Positions 51,208 to 60,142 of a stretch of DNA of 64,000 nucleotides are shown piece by piece. The number at the start of each line of letters is the position of its first letter. The stretch's first letter is position 1. Made by a program: the position numbers and the translations under genes. Source of the stretch: Caballeronia hypogeia (GTDB lineage: Bacteria; Pseudomonadota; Gammaproteobacteria; Burkholderiales; Burkholderiaceae); assembly GCF_001544875.2 (NCBI RefSeq), contig NZ_FCOA02000002.1, forward strand, positions 496,001 to 560,000, read 5' to 3'. The notes below the pieces were generated by a model that worked only from the letters and a program-made list of their open reading frames with translations, had not been told where the DNA came from and did no database searches.

Positions 51208-52038
51208 ATGACCGAATCCATCCTGCAAGAACGGCCCGAACTCGAAGTGACGCGCGTGCGTCACGCCCTCAAATTCCGTCTGCTGCAAGTAAAGCGCGTG
51301 CAGGCGCTCAATCCGTCGCTCGTGCGCGTGACGTTCACGGGCGAAGCGCTCGACGATTTCACGAGCGCCTCATTCGACGATCACATCAAGGTCTTCTTCC
51401 CGGAGCCGGGCGATGCGATGCCCGCGATTCCGCAAGCCGGCCCCGATGGCCCCGTGTTCGATCCGTCGAAGCCGCGGCCGATCGCGCGCGATTTCACGCC
51501 GCGTCGATTCGACCGCGCGGCGCGCGAACTGGATATCGAATTCGCGCTGCACGAAGCCGGTCCCGCGACCGCCTGGGCGGCGCAGGCCGCGCCGGGGCAA
51601 TACCTCGGCATCGGCGGGCCGCGCGGCTCGTTCGTGATCCCGACGCAGTTCGACTGGCACCTTCTGATCGGCGATGAAACCGCGTTGCCCGCCATCGCGC
51701 GGCGGCTCGAGGAATTGCCCGAAGGCACGCGCGTCGCGACGCTGATCGAAGTGGCCGATGCGTCCGCGCGTATCGAATTCGACACGCGCGCCGATCTGTA
51801 CGCGCAATGGCGCTATCGCAACGAGAGCGAACACCCGGGCGGCGCGCTCCTGCTCGCGTTACGAGAAACCTATCTTCCAGATGGCGAAGGTTATGTCTGG
51901 GCCGCAGGTGAAGCCACGCTCATGCGCGCGGTGCGCAAGCTGTTGTGCGAGGAGCGCGGCATCGACAAGAAACGCATTCGCGCCTCCGCGTACTGGAAGC
52001 GCGGCGAGCAAGGCGTGCATGAAACCATCGACGGCTGA
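51208..52038 (+). CDS. yqjH: Siderophore-interacting ferric reductase, YqjH-like
   Basis: A 276-residue flavoenzyme that uses NADPH to reduce ferric siderophores in the cytoplasm. The FAD motif RPIARDFTPRRFD (RxFTxR) near residue 95 and the loop GIGGPRGSFVIP are family marks. The C-terminal SIP half ends in ASAYWKRGEQGVHE, as expected for the family. It lies 16 bases after the yqjI-like repressor gene and should be in the same operon. GAAGGAG precedes it at 51191-51197. It is probably induced when iron or nickel homeostasis changes. Confidence 0.92.
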   Translation: MTESILQERPELEVTRVRHALKFRLLQVKRVQALNPSLVRVTFTGEALDDFTSASFDDHIKVFFPEPGDAMPAIPQAGPDGPVFDPSKPRPIARDFTPRRFDRAARELDIEFALHEAGPATAWAAQAAPGQYLGIGGPRGSFVIPTQFDWHLLIGDETALPAIARRLEELPEGTRVATLIEVADASARIEFDTRADLYAQWRYRNESEHPGGALLLALRETYLPDGEGYVWAAGEATLMRAVRKLLCEERGIDKKRIRASAYWKRGEQGVHETIDG

Positions 52039-52049
52039 TTCGACATCGA

Positions 52050-53597
52050 TCAGCTCATGATGCCGATCTGCCACGGCACGAACTCGTGATCGCCGAGACC
52101 CAGCAGTTCGCTCTTCGTGCGCTGCCCTGAAGCCGCGCCGAGCAGCGCGTCGAAAATCGCGCGGCCGGTGCTCTCGACGGACGCCACGCCATCGAGAATG
52201 CCGCCGCAATTCAGGTCCATGTCTTCGACCAGCCGCTGGTACATCGGCGTGTTGGTCGCGAGCTTCAGCGATGGCACGGGCTTCGCGCCGAACATCGAGC
52301 CGCGTCCCGTCGTGAAGGCGATGAGATTCGCGCCGCCTGCGATCTGTCCGGTCGCGGAAACCGGATCGAAGCCCGGCGTGTCCATGAACACGAGTCCGCG
52401 CTGCCGCACAGGTTCAGCGTAGCGATACACCTCCATCAAAGGCCCGGTGCCGCCTTTCATCGACGAACCGATCGACTTCTCGAAGATGTTCGCGAGCCCG
52501 CCTACCTGATTGCCCGGACTGACCTTCCCGTTGATCTGCACATCGCGTCCGACCGAATACTCTTCCTTCCACCAGCGAATCCGTTCGAGCAGTTTCTCGC
52601 CGACCTCACGGCTCGCGGCACGGCGCGTGAGTGTGTGTTCGACGCCGTAGATCTCGGGCGTTTCGGAGAGAATCGCAGTGCCGCCATGACGCACCAGCAG
52701 GTCGACGGCGGCGCCAAGCGCGGGATTCGCCGTGATCGATGAAAAGCCATCCGAGCCGCCGCATTGCAAGCCGACCTTCAGATGACTCGCGCTGACGGTC
52801 GTGCGCTGCACGCGATTCGCATCGGCCAGTAACGCGCGCACGGCTTCGATGCCTGCCTCGATCGTTCTTCGCGTGCCGCCGCTCTCCTGCATGATGAACG
52901 TATGCAGGCGCGCGCCCGCATTCAAGCCTTCCTGCTCCATCAATCCAGCGAGTTGATTGCGTTCGCAACCGAGTCCGATGACGAGCGCCGCCGCGAGATT
53001 CGGATGCCGCGCATAACCGGCCATCGTGCGGCGTAACAGCGCCATCGGTTCGCCGCTCATCTCCATGCCGCAGCCAATTCCATGCGTGAACGCGACGACG
53101 CCATCCACGTTCGGATAGTCAGCGAGACGCTCCGGCGTGAACCATTCGGCGATCTTGTGCGCGACGGTCGCCGAGCAATTCACCGTCGACAGAATGCCGA
53201 TGTAATTGCGCGTCGCGACTTCACCGTTCTCGCGCACGATGCCCTGGAACGTCGCGCGATCCTTCTCCGCGATCATCTCGACGTCGCGATAATCCGCACA
53301 GAACGCGTAGTCCCGATCGAACTCGCGGAACTCGACGTTATGGCTGTGGACCATCGTGCCCGGTGCGATATCCGTGTTCGCGAATCCGATGGTCACGTTG
53401 TACTTGCGCACGGCGTCGCCTTGCTTGATTGCGCGCGCGGCGATCTTGTAGCCCGCCGTGACCTGGCTTCTGCACACGAAGTCCTCGGACGGCACGGGCG
53501 TGCCGATCGCGACGTCGGTGCGCGCGATGACGACGTTGTCGTCGGGATGCAGGCGAATCACCGGACCCGCGATGGTTTTCTTGACTGTGTCCAGCAT
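52050..53597 (-). CDS. garD: Galactarate/altronate-type dehydratase (UxaA/GarD family)
   Basis: A 515-residue hydro-lyase that would dehydrate galactarate (or altronate) to a 2-keto-3-deoxy acid. The N-terminal SAF domain (TIAGPVIRLHPDDNVVIART) is followed by the catalytic region with THGIGCGMEMSGE, GLGCERNQL, LQCGGSDGFSSITANPALGA and DMDLNCGGILDG. Length and order fit GarD (about 520). Altronate dehydratases (UxaA) are close, so the substrate is a call from context. It is second in an operon behind an enolase-superfamily gene 9 bases upstream. Confidence 0.85.
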   Translation of the reverse strand: MLDTVKKTIAGPVIRLHPDDNVVIARTDVAIGTPVPSEDFVCRSQVTAGYKIAARAIKQGDAVRKYNVTIGFANTDIAPGTMVHSHNVEFREFDRDYAFCADYRDVEMIAEKDRATFQGIVRENGEVATRNYIGILSTVNCSATVAHKIAEWFTPERLADYPNVDGVVAFTHGIGCGMEMSGEPMALLRRTMAGYARHPNLAAALVIGLGCERNQLAGLMEQEGLNAGARLHTFIMQESGGTRRTIEAGIEAVRALLADANRVQRTTVSASHLKVGLQCGGSDGFSSITANPALGAAVDLLVRHGGTAILSETPEIYGVEHTLTRRAASREVGEKLLERIRWWKEEYSVGRDVQINGKVSPGNQVGGLANIFEKSIGSSMKGGTGPLMEVYRYAEPVRQRGLVFMDTPGFDPVSATGQIAGGANLIAFTTGRGSMFGAKPVPSLKLATNTPMYQRLVEDMDLNCGGILDGVASVESTGRAIFDALLGAASGQRTKSELLGLGDHEFVPWQIGIMS

Positions 53598-53606
53598 GGT
53601 TCGACC

Positions 53607-54731
53607 TCAGACGATGCGCTTCCATTGACCGTACTTCGCGACTTCCTTCTCGTCGAACGAGAAGCCCAGGCCCGGTGCATCGTGCAGTTGCACGCGGCCA
53701 TCGCGATGCGAGAGTTGTTTATCGATCAGCCGGCGGAAGTTGAGCACCTGATCGTCCCAGAAGAACTCGACGTATCGCGCATTCGGCGTCGCGGCGACGA
53801 GCGGCGCATGCAGATCGTGGAACCAGTGCGGGCACATCACGACGCCATGACTCGCCGCCGTCGCCGCGATCTTGCGCCATTCCGTGATGCCGCCGCACAC
53901 GGCCGCGTCCGTTTGCAGAATCGCGGCCGCGCCACGGTCGAGCAGCTCCTTGTGATACCAGCGGCCATAACCGATCTCGCCGGTGGCAATCGGAATGCGC
54001 GTGGCCTTCGCGAGACGCGCGTGATTGTCGACATCGTCGGGAGAGAATGGCTCTTCGATGAAATACGGATCGTATTGCTCGATGCGGCGCACGTGTTGCA
54101 GCGCCTGCGTGAGATCGGTCCAGCCGTTGTTCATGTCGATCATCAGTTCGACGTCCGGCCCCACCGCTTCGCGCGCGGCTTTTACGCGACGCTCCTCTTC
54201 CTGCGGCGAGAGCCTGCCGCCTTTCATCTTCACCGCGCGAAAGCCCTTCTCCACATAGCTCGCCATTTCCTCGCCGAGCTTTTCGGGCGTCTTGCCATCG
54301 AGGTAATAACCGCCGCTCGCATAAGCCGGCACGGATTCGAGCTCGTTGGCGCCGAGATATTTATGCAATGGCAGCTTGTGCGTGCGCGCGTTCAGGTCCC
54401 AGAGCGCGACATCGAGAATGCTCAGCGCGCGCATGACCGTTCCCGCGCGGCCTTGCAGCAGCGCTTCGTTATACATGGCCTGCCATAGCCCTTCGACCGC
54501 ATACGAATCCCGGCCGATCAGAACCGGCGCGAGCAACTGCTCGACCGCCACGGTCAGCAACTCGCCCGCCGCGCTGCCGATATAACAAAAGCCGATGCCT
54601 TCGACGCCATCGGTCGAGCGCACCTTGACGAGGCCGTAATGGCGCGTCGATACAGTGCGCGTGGAAAAGGACGTGACGCGATCGAGCGGCACGGCGGCCG
54701 CGCAAACCGAGATCGATTCGATGATGGGCAT
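53607..54731 (-). CDS. Enolase-superfamily sugar-acid enzyme (mandelate racemase subgroup)
   Basis: A 374-residue TIM-barrel enzyme. The first catalytic lysine pair is in KGFRAVKMKGG (KxK), the metal ligands are in LMIDMNNGW, FIEEPF and ATGEIG, and the general base side has MCPHWFHDL. Members dehydrate or epimerise acid sugars such as galactarate, glucarate or galactonate. It opens the operon with GarD, so a hexarate is a fair guess. Upstream is one copy of the sugar-acid element shared with two other units. Confidence 0.88.
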   Translation of the reverse strand: MPIIESISVCAAAVPLDRVTSFSTRTVSTRHYGLVKVRSTDGVEGIGFCYIGSAAGELLTVAVEQLLAPVLIGRDSYAVEGLWQAMYNEALLQGRAGTVMRALSILDVALWDLNARTHKLPLHKYLGANELESVPAYASGGYYLDGKTPEKLGEEMASYVEKGFRAVKMKGGRLSPQEEERRVKAAREAVGPDVELMIDMNNGWTDLTQALQHVRRIEQYDPYFIEEPFSPDDVDNHARLAKATRIPIATGEIGYGRWYHKELLDRGAAAILQTDAAVCGGITEWRKIAATAASHGVVMCPHWFHDLHAPLVAATPNARYVEFFWDDQVLNFRRLIDKQLSHRDGRVQLHDAPGLGFSFDEKEVAKYGQWKRIV

Positions 54732-54820
54732 GGCTTCGTCTCCGTATGTCTCGTGTGCATTGCTTCGTTACGAATGCAATCAGTTTGATGGCGTGGCCGC
54801 ACAAGAGGAAGTATTCTTTG

Positions 54821-54844
54821 GCTTCTTCACACCCAAAAATTTTT
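54821..54844 (-). promoter_or_regulatory. Sugar-acid regulon element, copy 1
   Basis: Read on the minus strand, a TTTTT run is followed by GGGTGTGAAGAAGC. Copies 2 and 3 read TTTTT then (G/C) and GTTTGAAGCAAGC. The match is partial (one base is missing and a few are changed). It lies 90 bases before the enolase-superfamily start and just before the LysR start, so it may serve both. Confidence 0.5.
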
Positions 54845-54848
54845 ATCG

Positions 54849-55733
54849 ATGGACTCGCGCTATCTGCAGAGCTTCGTCTTCGTCGTCGAGCTCGGCTCCA
54901 TTGCCGAAGCCGCGCGCAGACTCGATCTCACGCCCGCCGCCGTGGCGCAACGCGTGAAGATGCTGGAGGCCGAACTGGGCGCGACGCTCGTGCGCCGCTC
55001 GGGCCGCACGGTCGGCGCAACCGAGGCCGGCGAGCGCATTCTGGCGCGCGCCCGCTCCGTGCTGCACGACATTCGCGACCTGCGCGCGGACATCGACGAC
55101 ACCGATCAACTGGGCGGCCAGTTACGCCTGGGCGGCATGGCCACGATGATGGCAAGCCTCATACCCGACGCGCTCGCGGTGTTGCTGCATCGTCATCCGC
55201 AGATGGATTTCTATCTCGAGCCAGGCACGTCGCTCGACCTTTATCGCAAGGTGACGAGCGGCGATCTCGACGCCGCCGTGATCGCACAGCCCTTGTTCAA
55301 CCTGCCGAAGAGTTGCGACTGGCACACCTTCAGAAAGGAATCGCTCGTTCTGTTGACTCCCGCGTCAATGCATGTCGCCGACGTGCACGCCACGCTGCAA
55401 ACCGAGCCGTTCGTGCGCTATGACCGCAATGTCGTCGGCGGTCAGCTCGCGGATGCGTATTTGCGTCAGCACGGAATCAAGCCGCATCAGCGTTGCGAAC
55501 TCGACGGCCTGGCCGCGATTGCGACGCTGGTCGATCGCGGGCTCGGCGTGTCGCTCGTGCCCGACTGGGCGTCGACGGAATTCATTGGTCTGACAGTTAG
55601 GAAATGGGCATTGCCGCATGCGGCGCCGAAGCGGCTCGTCGGTATGTTGTGGGGACGTTCGTCCGCGCGCCTGCGACTCGTGCAGGCGTTTCTGGCCGCG
55701 GCCGATGTGGCGGCGGCGGGTCTCAATCGCTAA
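54849..55733 (+). CDS. LysR-family regulator of the sugar-acid genes
   Basis: A 294-residue regulator. It has the HTH (MDSRYLQSFVFVVELGSIAE, then LDLTPAAVAQRVKMLEAELG) and a standard effector domain (LRLGGMATMMASLIPDAL). It lies between the divergent GarD operon and the IlvD-type gene, and three copies of one upstream element near these units make it the likely regulator. The start ATG at 54849 has no clear ribosome site. The last four codons and stop (CTC AAT CGC TAA) are repeated right after as CTC AAT CGC TAG, a small tandem duplication at the gene end. Confidence 0.9.
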   Translation: MDSRYLQSFVFVVELGSIAEAARRLDLTPAAVAQRVKMLEAELGATLVRRSGRTVGATEAGERILARARSVLHDIRDLRADIDDTDQLGGQLRLGGMATMMASLIPDALAVLLHRHPQMDFYLEPGTSLDLYRKVTSGDLDAAVIAQPLFNLPKSCDWHTFRKESLVLLTPASMHVADVHATLQTEPFVRYDRNVVGGQLADAYLRQHGIKPHQRCELDGLAAIATLVDRGLGVSLVPDWASTEFIGLTVRKWALPHAAPKRLVGMLWGRSSARLRLVQAFLAAADVAAAGLNR

Positions 55734-55770
55734 CTCAATCGCTAGTTTTGGCTGTTTCCGGAAGCAATTA

Positions 55771-55794
55771 TTTTTTTCGTTTGAAGCAAGCGCC
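55771..55794 (+). promoter_or_regulatory. Sugar-acid regulon element, copy 2
   Basis: A T run then CGTTTGAAGCAAGCGCC, about 80 bases before the IlvD-type dehydratase start. TTG-AAG-CAA is an inverted repeat, as LysR proteins bind. ACGCACGGCGA follows directly and recurs near copy 3. Confidence 0.55.
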
Positions 55795-55872
55795 ACGCAC
55801 GGCGAGAAGCACGCAAAGCCGCGATAATCAAGGCACGGAGACACTCAACGCTCACCCAACGGTAGTGCAACC

Positions 55873-57630
55873 ATGACCGATACATTCAAGAAGAAGCCCA
55901 GCGATGATCCCGCCCAACCGAGCGGCCTGCGCAAGTCGCTGACGAGCTATGGAGACAACGGCTTCTCGCTCTTCCTGCGCAAAGCCTTCATCAAGGGCGC
56001 GGGCTATACCGACAGCGCGCTCGACCGGCCGGTGATTGGCATCGTCAATACGGGCAGCGCGTATAACCCGTGTCACGGCAACGCGCCGCAACTGATCGAA
56101 GCCGTGAAGCGCGGCGTGATGCTCGCGGGCGGCCTGCCGATGGACTTCCCGACCATCTCCATTGCCGAGTCGTTCTCGCAACCGACGAGCATGTATCTGC
56201 GCAATCTCATGTCCATCGACACCGAGGAGATGATTCGCGCGCAGCCCATGGACGCGGTCGTCCTGATCGGCGGTTGCGACAAGACCGTGCCCGCGCAACT
56301 GATGGGCGCGGCATCCGCCGGCATTCCCGCGATTCAGCTCATCACAGGCTCGATGTTGACGGGCGCGCATCGCGGCGAGCGCGTGGGCGCGTGCACCGAT
56401 TGCCGCCGTTACTGGGGCCGTTTTCGCGCCGAGGAAATCGACGAAGCCGAAATCACCGCGGTGAACAATCAACTCGTGGCGAGCGTGGGCACATGTTCGG
56501 TCATGGGCACCGCGAGCACGATGGCATGCATCGCGGAAGCGCTCGGCATGACGGTGCCCGGCGGCGCATCGCCGCCCGCGGTGACATCGGATCGCATGCG
56601 CGTTGCCGAACTGAGCGGCACGCAAGCCGTGCAGATGGCGCGCGACAATCTCACCATCGACAAGATACTCACGGCGGAAGCGTTCGAGAACGCCATGCGC
56701 GTGCTGCTCGCCATCGGCGGTTCGACGAATGGCATCGTGCATCTCACGGCTATCGCGGGACGCATGGGCTATGAGGTCGATCTGAAGGCGCTCGATCGCA
56801 TGGGACGTGAGACGCCCGTGCTCGTCGATCTGAAGCCTTCGGGCTCGCATTACATGGAGGACTTTCACAAGGCCGGCGGCATGGCCACGCTGTTGCGCGA
56901 ACTGAAGCCGCTCCTGAACCTCGATACGCTGACGGTCACCGGACGCACGCTCGGCGAAGAGATCGAAGCGGCGGGCCCGGCTTTCGCGCAGGACGTCGTG
57001 CGTTCCTTCGACAAACCGATCTATCCGCAAGGCGGCATCGCCGTGCTCGAAGGCAATCTCGCACCGGGCGGCGCGATCATCAAGCAGTCGGCGGCGAACG
57101 CGGAACTCATGGAGCACGAAGGTCGGGCGGTCGTGTTCGAGAACGGCGCGGACCTCGCGGCGCGCATCGATTCAGACGATCTCGATGTCACGCCCGACGA
57201 TATCCTCGTGCTGAAGAACATCGGGCCCAAGGGCGCGCCGGGCATGCCTGAGGCCGGCTATATCCCGATTCCGCGCAAGCTCGCGATCAAGGGCGTGAAG
57301 GATATCGTGCGCATCTCGGATGGCCGCATGAGCGGCACCGCGTTCGGAACCATCGTGCTGCATGTGACGCCGGAGGCGGCTGTGGGCGGACCGCTCGCGC
57401 ATGTTCGTACGGGCGACCGCATTCGTTTGAGCGTGTCGAAGCGCGAGGTCAGCCTGCTCGTCAGCGATGAAGAGCTCGCGGCGCGCGCGAAGGCATCGCC
57501 GGTCACGACGCCGAGCGCCGAGCGTGGTTATCGCAAGTTGTTTTTCGACACCGTCACGCAAGCGGACAAGGGCGTCGACTTCGATTTCCTGCGCGCCGCG
57601 AAGATGCGCGGCGTGACACCGCGCCGTTGA
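55873..57630 (+). CDS. IlvD/Edd-family sugar-acid dehydratase
   Basis: A 585-residue iron-sulfur hydro-lyase. The cluster cysteines are in VVLIGGCDKTVPAQLMG and SVGTCSVMGTASTM, and a further Cys is in GACTDCRRYWGR. Length and the SLFLRKAFIKGAGY start fit the sugar-acid branch (arabinonate/xylonate/gluconate) better than housekeeping IlvD. It would turn a sugar acid to a 2-keto-3-deoxy acid, the substrate of the aldolase encoded next. It is its own transcription unit, ended by a clear terminator. Confidence 0.9.
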   Translation: MTDTFKKKPSDDPAQPSGLRKSLTSYGDNGFSLFLRKAFIKGAGYTDSALDRPVIGIVNTGSAYNPCHGNAPQLIEAVKRGVMLAGGLPMDFPTISIAESFSQPTSMYLRNLMSIDTEEMIRAQPMDAVVLIGGCDKTVPAQLMGAASAGIPAIQLITGSMLTGAHRGERVGACTDCRRYWGRFRAEEIDEAEITAVNNQLVASVGTCSVMGTASTMACIAEALGMTVPGGASPPAVTSDRMRVAELSGTQAVQMARDNLTIDKILTAEAFENAMRVLLAIGGSTNGIVHLTAIAGRMGYEVDLKALDRMGRETPVLVDLKPSGSHYMEDFHKAGGMATLLRELKPLLNLDTLTVTGRTLGEEIEAAGPAFAQDVVRSFDKPIYPQGGIAVLEGNLAPGGAIIKQSAANAELMEHEGRAVVFENGADLAARIDSDDLDVTPDDILVLKNIGPKGAPGMPEAGYIPIPRKLAIKGVKDIVRISDGRMSGTAFGTIVLHVTPEAAVGGPLAHVRTGDRIRLSVSKREVSLLVSDEELAARAKASPVTTPSAERGYRKLFFDTVTQADKGVDFDFLRAAKMRGVTPRR

Positions 57631-57654
57631 CGCAAGCACTCTTCGAACGCATCA

Positions 57655-57681
57655 AGGCCGCTTTTACAGCGGCCTTTTTTT
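57655..57681 (+). terminator. Rho-independent terminator
   Basis: AGGCCGC (57655-57661), a 7-base loop, GCGGCCT (57669-57675), then a run of T to 57681. It lies 25 bases after the IlvD-type gene and separates it from the aldolase operon. Confidence 0.92.
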
Positions 57682-57720
57682 CGCGCGGCGAAATCTCATC
57701 GCATCGCAAGACATCAAAAA

Positions 57721-57743
57721 TTTTTGAGTTTGAAGCAAGCGCC
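57721..57743 (+). promoter_or_regulatory. Sugar-acid regulon element, copy 3
   Basis: TTTTTGAGTTTGAAGCAAGC followed by GCC, almost identical to copy 2, about 75 bases before the aldolase start. It directly follows the terminator, so it probably belongs to a new promoter. ACGCACGGCGA recurs 20 bases further on. Confidence 0.55.
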
Positions 57744-57818
57744 CGTCTGTACTTCGATGTTTTACGCACGGCGATACTGGCCTCCATCGCAAAGAACCTG
57801 AAAGGAGACGCTGTGCAC

Positions 57819-58769
57819 ATGAACTCGCCACATACCTTGAAAGGCGCGCTGTCGCCGGTACTTACGCCATTCAACGAAGACGGCACACCATCCACGGAAC
57901 GTCTGCTCCGGCATTGCCGCGCGCTCATCGACGACGATGTCGGACTCGCGGTCTTCGGCACGAACTCGGAAGCGAACTCGCTGACCGTCGCGGAGAAGCG
58001 CAGCCTGCTCGATGCATTGCTCGACGCGGGCCTGCCCGCCGCGCGCATGATGCCGGGCACAGGCGCATGCGCGCTGCCGGACACCATCGAACTGACGCGT
58101 CATGCAGTGACGAACGGATGCGCGGGCGTTCTCATGTTGCCGCCCTTCTACTACAAAGGCGTGAGCGATGAAGGACTGTTTCGCGCGTATGCGAGCGTGA
58201 TCGAAGCCGTAGGCGATGCGCGTCTGAAGATCTACCTCTATCACATTCCGCAAGTCGCGCAGGTGGGCCTGAGCCTGCCGCTGATCGGGCGCTTGCTCGA
58301 AGCGTATCCGGGCGCGATCGCGGGCATCAAGGACAGCTCGGGCGACTGGAGCAACACGGCAGCGCTGATCGATGCGTTCGCGGCCTCCGGCTTCGACGTC
58401 TTCGCGGGCAGCGAAACCTTCCTGCTGCGCACCTTGCAGGCAGGCGGCGCGGGCTGCATCACCGCGACGGGCAACGTGAACGCCGCGACCATCGCCGGTC
58501 TCGCGCGCAACTGGCAAGCCGTCGATGCGCCGGCGCGGCAACGCCGACTCGACGAAACACGCGAAGTGTTCCAGCGCTTTCCGATGATCGCCGCGATGAA
58601 GGCCGCCATCGCGTGGCAATCGGGCGACGAAGGCTGGGCCAGGTTGCGGGCGCCGCTCGTCGAACTGGATGCATCGCAACGCATGCAACTGGAAAGCGCG
58701 CTCACGGCGATCGGCTTTCGCATTCCGCATGCGGCGGAACTGGCGCTATCGACCGAAGCTGCGCACTGA
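57819..58769 (+). CDS. DapA-family aldolase/dehydratase for 2-keto-3-deoxy sugar acids
   Basis: A 316-residue TIM-barrel lyase. The Schiff-base Lys is in AIAGIKDSSGDW near residue 170, the catalytic Tyr is in KIYLYHIPQVAQ, and the substrate loop is GTNSEANSL in place of the GTTGE of true dihydrodipicolinate synthases. This marks it as a sugar-acid aldolase rather than a lysine enzyme. The ATG at 57819 is 11 bases after AAAGGAG; a GTG at 57813 is 5 bases after it and could be the true start. It begins an operon with a permease and a dehydrogenase. Confidence 0.9.
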   Translation: MNSPHTLKGALSPVLTPFNEDGTPSTERLLRHCRALIDDDVGLAVFGTNSEANSLTVAEKRSLLDALLDAGLPAARMMPGTGACALPDTIELTRHAVTNGCAGVLMLPPFYYKGVSDEGLFRAYASVIEAVGDARLKIYLYHIPQVAQVGLSLPLIGRLLEAYPGAIAGIKDSSGDWSNTAALIDAFAASGFDVFAGSETFLLRTLQAGGAGCITATGNVNAATIAGLARNWQAVDAPARQRRLDETREVFQRFPMIAAMKAAIAWQSGDEGWARLRAPLVELDASQRMQLESALTAIGFRIPHAAELALSTEAAH

Positions 58770-58827
58770 GCGCCCGCCTTGCGAGCACATAACTAATCGA
58801 ACGCTCTGCAAACATCAGGAGACAACC

Positions 58828-60135
58828 TTGTATAACAGCACCTCCCTGTCCGCGTCGATCGAGACGGGCGACGCCGACTCGATCTTCAGGCGCGTCGCAT
58901 TGCGCTTCATGCCCTTGTTGTTCGTCGGCTACGTGGTCGCGTATCTCGATCGCGTGAATGTCGGCTTCGCCAAGCTGCAGATGCTCAACAGCCTGCATCT
59001 GAGCGAAGCGGTCTATGGTCTCGGCGCCGGTCTTTTCTTCGTCGGCTATTTCTTCTTCGAGGTGCCGAGCAATCTGCTGCTGCATCGCATCGGCGCGCGG
59101 CGCTGGATCGCGCGCATCATGGTCACGTGGGCCTTGCTTTCGATGGCCACCGCATGGGTCACGACGCCGTGGCAGTTCTATGCGGTGCGCTTCATGCTCG
59201 GCGTCGCGGAAGCGGGTTTCTTTCCCGGCATGGTGCTGTATCTGACGTACTGGTTTCCGTCGCACCGGCGCGGCAAGATGGTCGCGCTGCTGATGGCCGG
59301 CAATCCGGTGTCGGGGCTGGTCGGCGGCCCGATGTCCGGCTACATCATGCATGCGATGCAGGGCACGTGGGGCATGGCGGGCTGGCAATGGCTCTTCATC
59401 ATCGAAGCGCTGCCTTCCATCGTGCTCGGCTTCGTGGTGCTGCGCCATCTCGACGATCGCGTCGCCGATGCGAACTGGCTCTCTGAGCGCGAAAAGAGCG
59501 TGATTCTCGATGAGATCGCCGCCGACACCGCCACGCACACGCACGGTTCGGTGCGCGCCGTGTTCACATCCGCACGCGTGTACCTGATGTGCCTGATCCT
59601 CTTCGGCATCGTGATGGGCTCGTACGCAATCGGCTTCTGGCAGCCGACCATTCTGCGCTCCACCGGCATCGAAGACGCGTTCATCATCGGCCTGTTGACC
59701 ATGATCCCCTACTCCGTCGCACTCGTTTCGATGATCGTCACCGGCAGGCACGCCGATCACACACGCGAGCGGCGCTGGCATGTGGCGATTCCCGCGCTTA
59801 TAGCAGGTTCGGGCTTCGTGCTGTGCGCGCTGTTCGGTTCGTCCTCCGCGATGTCGGTGCTGGGGCTCACACTGGCAACGGCGGGCGTCATCACCGCATT
59901 GCCGATGTTCTGGGCGCTGCCCACCGCGTTTCTCGGCGGCACGGGCGCGGCGGCGGGCATCGCGCTCATCAATTGCACGGGCAATCTCGCGGGCTTCATC
60001 AGCCCGGCTGTGATCGGCTGGCTCAAGACGGTGACGCATTCGCTGTCGTCAGGGCTGTTCGTCGTCGCGGCTTCGCTCGCCGTGTCGGCTTTGCTGATCC
60101 TGGTATGCGTGCCCGCGCGACTCGTCAACAAATGA
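58828..60135 (+). CDS. MFS sugar-acid permease (ACS family)
   Basis: A 435-residue permease with about 12 segments. VAYLDRVNVGFAKLQML and FPGMVLYLTYWFPSHRRGK are signature ACS-family stretches, as in galactonate, glucarate and tartrate carriers. I start at the TTG at 58828 because AGGAG lies 7 bases upstream and there is no ATG near; the open frame begins further upstream inside the preceding gene. Position in the operon suggests uptake of the sugar acid used by the neighbours. Confidence 0.9.
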   Translation: MYNSTSLSASIETGDADSIFRRVALRFMPLLFVGYVVAYLDRVNVGFAKLQMLNSLHLSEAVYGLGAGLFFVGYFFFEVPSNLLLHRIGARRWIARIMVTWALLSMATAWVTTPWQFYAVRFMLGVAEAGFFPGMVLYLTYWFPSHRRGKMVALLMAGNPVSGLVGGPMSGYIMHAMQGTWGMAGWQWLFIIEALPSIVLGFVVLRHLDDRVADANWLSEREKSVILDEIAADTATHTHGSVRAVFTSARVYLMCLILFGIVMGSYAIGFWQPTILRSTGIEDAFIIGLLTMIPYSVALVSMIVTGRHADHTRERRWHVAIPALIAGSGFVLCALFGSSSAMSVLGLTLATAGVITALPMFWALPTAFLGGTGAAAGIALINCTGNLAGFISPAVIGWLKTVTHSLSSGLFVVAASLAVSALLILVCVPARLVNK

Positions 60136-60142
60136 GGCATCG

